A stretch of DNA of 8,356 nucleotides, from positions 1 to 8,356 of the forward strand of contig PCAX01000035.1 of the NCBI GenBank assembly GCA_002730795.1. The letters are read 5' to 3'. Source of the DNA: Chloroflexota bacterium (GTDB taxonomy: Bacteria > Chloroflexota > Dehalococcoidia > Lucifugimonadales > Lucifugimonadaceae). A program made the translations under genes and the position numbers. Below, piece after piece: positions 5,675 through 8,356 of the stretch. Each line of letters opens with the position of its first letter. Within the stretch, counting starts at the first letter, position 1. A model generated the notes under the pieces. It saw only the letters and a program-made list of their open reading frames with translations. It did not search any database and was not told where the DNA came from.

Positions 5675-6826
5675 CTAATACTTTTTTATGGCATTAATTT
5701 TTATGTAATCAAAATTAATATCCTCGCCAAGTCCGGGTAAATCAGGCATCCGAATCATTCCATTATTCATCGGATCTATTATTTTATGTAAATATGCCGG
5801 AGGGACATTGTAGTCAATAAATGGATGCAGTAAACCTCGTTCATACCATCTAGCATTGGATATAGCTCCCAAAACTGCAAGATTGCCGGCCCCTCCTCCA
5901 TGGATCTCACAATCCATGTTAAACGCCTCAGCAAGATGAGTTATCTTAATACTTGGGATTATTCCTCCAACGTCCATGGTACCAGTTCTCGCGATGTCGC
6001 ATATCCCATTGGAAATCCATTCGGCCCGAGTATGAAATTTACCTTCGGCGTATTCGGGTCCCAAAATTGGAATGTCGAGATTATCAGCAAGCCATTTATA
6101 TGAACTGGATGAGTGTTCATCCATTGGTTCCTCATACCAATAATAACCCAGCTCCTGGATGGCTTTACCCAATTCAAAAGCTTCAGTACGAGAATACCAG
6201 TGATTCGCATCCAACATTAAAGGGAAATCTTCACCCACAGCCTCTCTAACAGCAGCGCAAGCCTTGATGTCCATTTTAACGTTTGGTGCCCAAGAAACCG
6301 GTGGCATCCAAGTATGTAATTTTATGGCCTTATATCCTTGTTTTATCAATTTTAAAGCAAAGTCACCGTAATCATCTGGCGAAGATAACCCACCTTTAAG
6401 TTCATCTCCGCACATAGTTGAACCGTAAGCTGGCACTTCATCCCTAAATCCTCCAAGTAATTTCCAAAGAGGAATGTTTAGTTTTTTACCAACTAAATCC
6501 AATAAAGCCATTTCTGCAATGGCAATAGTTTTATCAGATAATTGACCACCACTACCCCTTTGCCATCGGGCTAAACTTTGCCATAATTTTTCAAATCTTA
6601 AGGGATCTTCGCCCACAAATACCTTTTTGATATAGTTTTCTAGTAAATAAGGTCTCAACGCTTGTGGGGACCCAAAACAAAAGCCTTTTAAACCATCATC
6701 AGATTCTATAGACAGCATAGCCATATCTGTGTCGTGTTCGGGACCTGGATGAGTGTGCCCATCAGTATCATTAACTAGAGAGGTTTTATACGAAAACACC
6801 GTCACCGATATATTATCTACTTTCAT
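5675..6826 (-). CDS. Enolase-superfamily (mandelate racemase-like) sugar-acid dehydratase
   Basis: 383 residues with the capping domain (about 1-125) and TIM barrel of the mandelate racemase / muconate-lactonizing group. These magnesium enzymes abstract the proton next to a carboxylate; most members dehydrate aldonic or aldaric acids to 2-keto-3-deoxy acids. Visible active-site parts: K169-L-H171 (the K-x-K/H strand), metal ligands D206 (LMLDAN), E232 or E233 (YEEP) and E258 (LGPE), and a D277/H309 pair (CDIAR; EIHGGG) matching the Asp-His dyad of mandelate racemase. The 20s loop that usually picks the substrate is rich in His (GHTHPGPEHD, 23-32). The C-terminus has the usual PDLPGLG (361-367). 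Start ATG 6824-6826 follows AGGTG at good spacing. It is the last gene after the RraA-like and dehydrogenase genes, 47 bases downstream of the latter. The fold and general chemistry are secure, dehydratase is likely, the substrate is unknown. Confidence 0.88.
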   Translation of the reverse strand: MKVDNISVTVFSYKTSLVNDTDGHTHPGPEHDTDMAMLSIESDDGLKGFCFGSPQALRPYLLENYIKKVFVGEDPLRFEKLWQSLARWQRGSGGQLSDKTIAIAEMALLDLVGKKLNIPLWKLLGGFRDEVPAYGSTMCGDELKGGLSSPDDYGDFALKLIKQGYKAIKLHTWMPPVSWAPNVKMDIKACAAVREAVGEDFPLMLDANHWYSRTEAFELGKAIQELGYYWYEEPMDEHSSSSYKWLADNLDIPILGPEYAEGKFHTRAEWISNGICDIARTGTMDVGGIIPSIKITHLAEAFNMDCEIHGGGAGNLAVLGAISNARWYERGLLHPFIDYNVPPAYLHKIIDPMNNGMIRMPDLPGLGEDINFDYIKINAIKKY

Positions 6827-6873
6827 ATGGCACCTGGTATAACCTCGACAGTTGATCTAAATAATCGTTCCAA

Positions 6874-7929
6874 TTAAAACCGCGGATCAGGAATTCCATC
6901 CCACCGGTTAGGTCCACGCTCACGCATAACAGCTATAGTTTTTAGGACGTCAGGATTGGCGAGTCCATGAAGACGCTTACCTGTTAACACATTAACTGCA
7001 TTTTCGCCCCATCTTCTAGAACCCTCACCTGCCGTTGCTTGGGACGCTCCAGCAAAATGTGGGGTGATTTTTAAGTTTGAAAGATTTAACAACGGACTCT
7101 CCTCACTTATGGGTTCAACTTCTGTCACGTCTATCCCTGCATGGGCAATCTCTTCGGTTTCAAGAGCTTTTTGTAGAGCCGTTTCATCAATTATTGGACC
7201 TCTCGCACAATTTATTAAAATCGCCGAGTTTTTCATTTTGTTAAACGCTTCGTCATTGAAAATATGAGTTGTTTCCACTGTAGCGGGCATGTGTACGGAA
7301 ATAATATCTGACTGCGACAGAACAGAGTCAAAATCAACTAACTCTACCCCGTACAGGTCAGCTGTAGTTTGGGGAACATATGGATCAAACGCTATTATTT
7401 TTGACGGTCCAAACCCTCGTATACGGGTTGCAAATGCACCACCAATATTTCCAAAGCCAACTATACCCACCACCTTACCAGCTATGCGTTGTAACTGTCC
7501 GCGAATCGCATCCAAGGATTCCCTGTTATTGGACCAATCACCCGCACTTGTTTTTTGCGTCAATTCGGGGATTTTTCTAGTAATGGAAAGTAAAAGCGCC
7601 ATAGCATGGTCTGCTACTTCCGACGTGTTAATTCCTGGAGTGTTCGTTACACATATACCGAGTTCAGTTGCTTCATCAAGATCTACGGAGTCGACACCAA
7701 CTCCACTTCGGCCAACCATCTTGAGATTTGGTAGTGATGAAAGAATTTTAGCGGTGGTTTCCGGTACTGTTCCAACTAATAAAACATCAGCATTTTTAGC
7801 TGAATCAATTACCATGTCCTCGCTATTACACGGAACGTGTTCAACATCTATTCCAGCATCTCTTATAACATTCAAAGTCACTTCGTTCGGGTTTCTGTTT
7901 TTTTCAGTTACAACAACTTTATATTTCAT
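6874..7929 (-). CDS. NAD-dependent D-2-hydroxyacid dehydrogenase (phosphoglycerate dehydrogenase-like)
   Basis: 351 residues of the D-isomer-specific 2-hydroxyacid dehydrogenase family, which interconverts 2-keto acids and D-2-hydroxyacids with NAD. Residue numbers here count from the GTG described below, so subtract two for the ATG start. The Rossmann motif GFGNIG is at 160-165, and D184 (IIAFDPY) favours NAD over NADP. The catalytic set is present: R245 in NCARGPIID, E274 in DVTEVEP and H293 in TPHFAGAS. SGVGVDSVDLDEATELGI (77-94) is typical of the SerA-like branch, but the C-terminal ACT regulatory domain of many SerA proteins is absent. I chose ATG 7927-7929 because AGGTGA sits well before it; GTG 7933-7935, two codons upstream and with its own TAAGGA, is equally open. 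Its place between RraA-like and enolase-superfamily genes argues for a catabolic hydroxyacid or sugar-acid role rather than serine synthesis, though 3-phosphoglycerate cannot be excluded. Confidence 0.88.
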   Translation of the reverse strand: MKYKVVVTEKNRNPNEVTLNVIRDAGIDVEHVPCNSEDMVIDSAKNADVLLVGTVPETTAKILSSLPNLKMVGRSGVGVDSVDLDEATELGICVTNTPGINTSEVADHAMALLLSITRKIPELTQKTSAGDWSNNRESLDAIRGQLQRIAGKVVGIVGFGNIGGAFATRIRGFGPSKIIAFDPYVPQTTADLYGVELVDFDSVLSQSDIISVHMPATVETTHIFNDEAFNKMKNSAILINCARGPIIDETALQKALETEEIAHAGIDVTEVEPISEESPLLNLSNLKITPHFAGASQATAGEGSRRWGENAVNVLTGKRLHGLANPDVLKTIAVMRERGPNRWDGIPDPRF

Positions 7930-7984
7930 TTTCACCTTTTTCCTTAACCGGATAGTATATTTAAATCGCTGTAAACGAAAGATA

Positions 7985-8356
7985 TCAATCGATAGTTTTT
8001 GTTTTCTTATAAGTCATAAATAAACGCTCAGTTTCGTCATTAAACGGGTAATATTTGCCAGGTGATTGGGGGGTTTTTTCCAATTCCATTTTTATCACAG
8101 TTTCGATCTTTTCTCTTTCTGTCCCTATTTTCACAACCTTTTCCGCCATACTTGATGGAACACATACTACACCATCATTATCGCCCACAATAATATCACC
8201 TGGACGTACTACTATACCTCCACAGGATATAACTTCATTTACGCCCCACGGTAACATAACAGCAGGTCCCTGTTTTGCGGTAGACGAATAAGCGTAAACG
8301 GGTAGACCATAGTTGTCTAATTGGTCGGTATCACGAACAGAACCATCCGTAACTAA
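7985..8356 (-). CDS. RraA-family protein (aldolase/decarboxylase-like), start beyond right edge
   Basis: The frame is open to the right edge, so the N-terminal part is missing and 123 residues are visible; the internal Met at 8255-8257 is not the start. The fold signature is clear: VTDGSVRDTDQL (2-13 of the visible part) with the Arg-Asp pair that binds substrate and metal in the family, GLPVYAYSS (17-25), VNEVISCGGIVVRPGDIIVGDNDGVVCVP (39-67) and a charged helical tail. Characterised relatives include 4-hydroxy-4-methyl-2-oxoglutarate aldolase / oxaloacetate decarboxylase; others are RNase E regulators, and many were mis-named as menaquinone methyltransferases. The presence of the Arg-Asp pair and the dehydratase and dehydrogenase genes downstream favour an enzyme that cleaves or decarboxylates a 2-keto acid. 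It lies about 50 bases upstream of the dehydrogenase, in the same direction, and is likely to be in one operon with it. Confidence 0.88.
   Translation of the reverse strand, partial: LVTDGSVRDTDQLDNYGLPVYAYSSTAKQGPAVMLPWGVNEVISCGGIVVRPGDIIVGDNDGVVCVPSSMAEKVVKIGTEREKIETVIKMELEKTPQSPGKYYPFNDETERLFMTYKKTKTID

Noticed and set aside
5657..5686. AAAAAG ... CTTTTT pairing at the end of the enolase-superfamily gene as a terminator.
   Set aside because: The stem is almost entirely A/T with an 18-base loop and no GC core, so it is not a credible intrinsic terminator.
5953..6249. Open frames on both strands inside the enolase-superfamily gene (also 5900-6103 and the minus frame 5959-6210).
   Set aside because: They are out of frame with a gene carrying all its active-site motifs and show no coherent domain.
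7960..7988. Possible internal promoter before the dehydrogenase: TTGATA (7983-7988) and TTTAAA (7960-7965), 17 bases apart.
   Set aside because: The -35 is good but the -10 matches only four of six bases in A/T-rich sequence, and the gene is well explained as part of one operon.
7289..8023. A 244-codon plus-strand open frame opposite the dehydrogenase gene.
   Set aside because: It lies antisense to a gene with complete catalytic motifs, its translation resembles no family I know, and it also crosses the dehydrogenase start and the RraA-like 3' end.
7985..8257. A complete 90-residue small protein starting at the Met at 8255-8257.
   Set aside because: The frame continues without a stop to the right edge and the upstream residues carry the RraA signature with the Arg-Asp pair, so the Met is internal.

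Overview
The window is ordinary bacterial chromosome, A/T-rich by eye, densely packed, with nine of ten genes on the minus strand. No tRNA, rRNA, CRISPR array, transposase or phage gene is visible. The organism cannot be fixed from the sequence alone. An A/T-rich genome combining an enolase-superfamily sugar-acid dehydratase, a 2-hydroxyacid dehydrogenase and an RraA-like protein with an rpsF-ssb-rpsR operon next to glyA would fit a marine Chloroflexota of the SAR202 / Dehalococcoidia type. That is an inference from general knowledge, not a result.

Left part (1-2541, read right to left): glyA (serine hydroxymethyltransferase), then the classic rpsF-ssb-rpsR operon (ribosomal S6, single-stranded DNA-binding protein, ribosomal S18). 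A consensus-like extended -10 promoter and a hairpin lie in the short glyA-rpsF gap. glyA and ssb start with TTG and rpsF with GTG; glyA and ssb carry good Shine-Dalgarno sequences, while that of rpsF is weak. S18 has both an N-terminal extension containing a perfect 18-bp tandem duplication and an acidic C-terminal tail that runs off the left edge.

Middle (2542-5570): a 139-bp divergent region separates glyA from the only plus-strand gene, a PIG-L/LmbE-type zinc deacetylase. Facing it is a minus-strand group of three closely spaced genes: ilvE (branched-chain aminotransferase), a small membrane protein I do not recognise, and a PAP2-fold membrane protein that has lost both catalytic histidines and other key residues. 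The last two are the least explained genes of the window.

Right part (5675-8356, read right to left): an RraA-family protein (start beyond the right edge), a D-2-hydroxyacid dehydrogenase and a mandelate-racemase-type enolase-superfamily enzyme, each separated by about 50 bases. They look like one catabolic transcription unit for a sugar acid or related hydroxyacid: dehydration to a 2-keto-3-deoxy acid, cleavage or decarboxylation of a keto acid, and NAD-linked hydroxyacid/keto-acid interconversion. The substrate cannot be told from sequence.

Nothing here is clearly a new defence or mobile system. The best leads are the catalytically dead-looking PAP2 protein with its unknown membrane neighbour, the sugar-acid cassette, and the repeat-built ends of S18.
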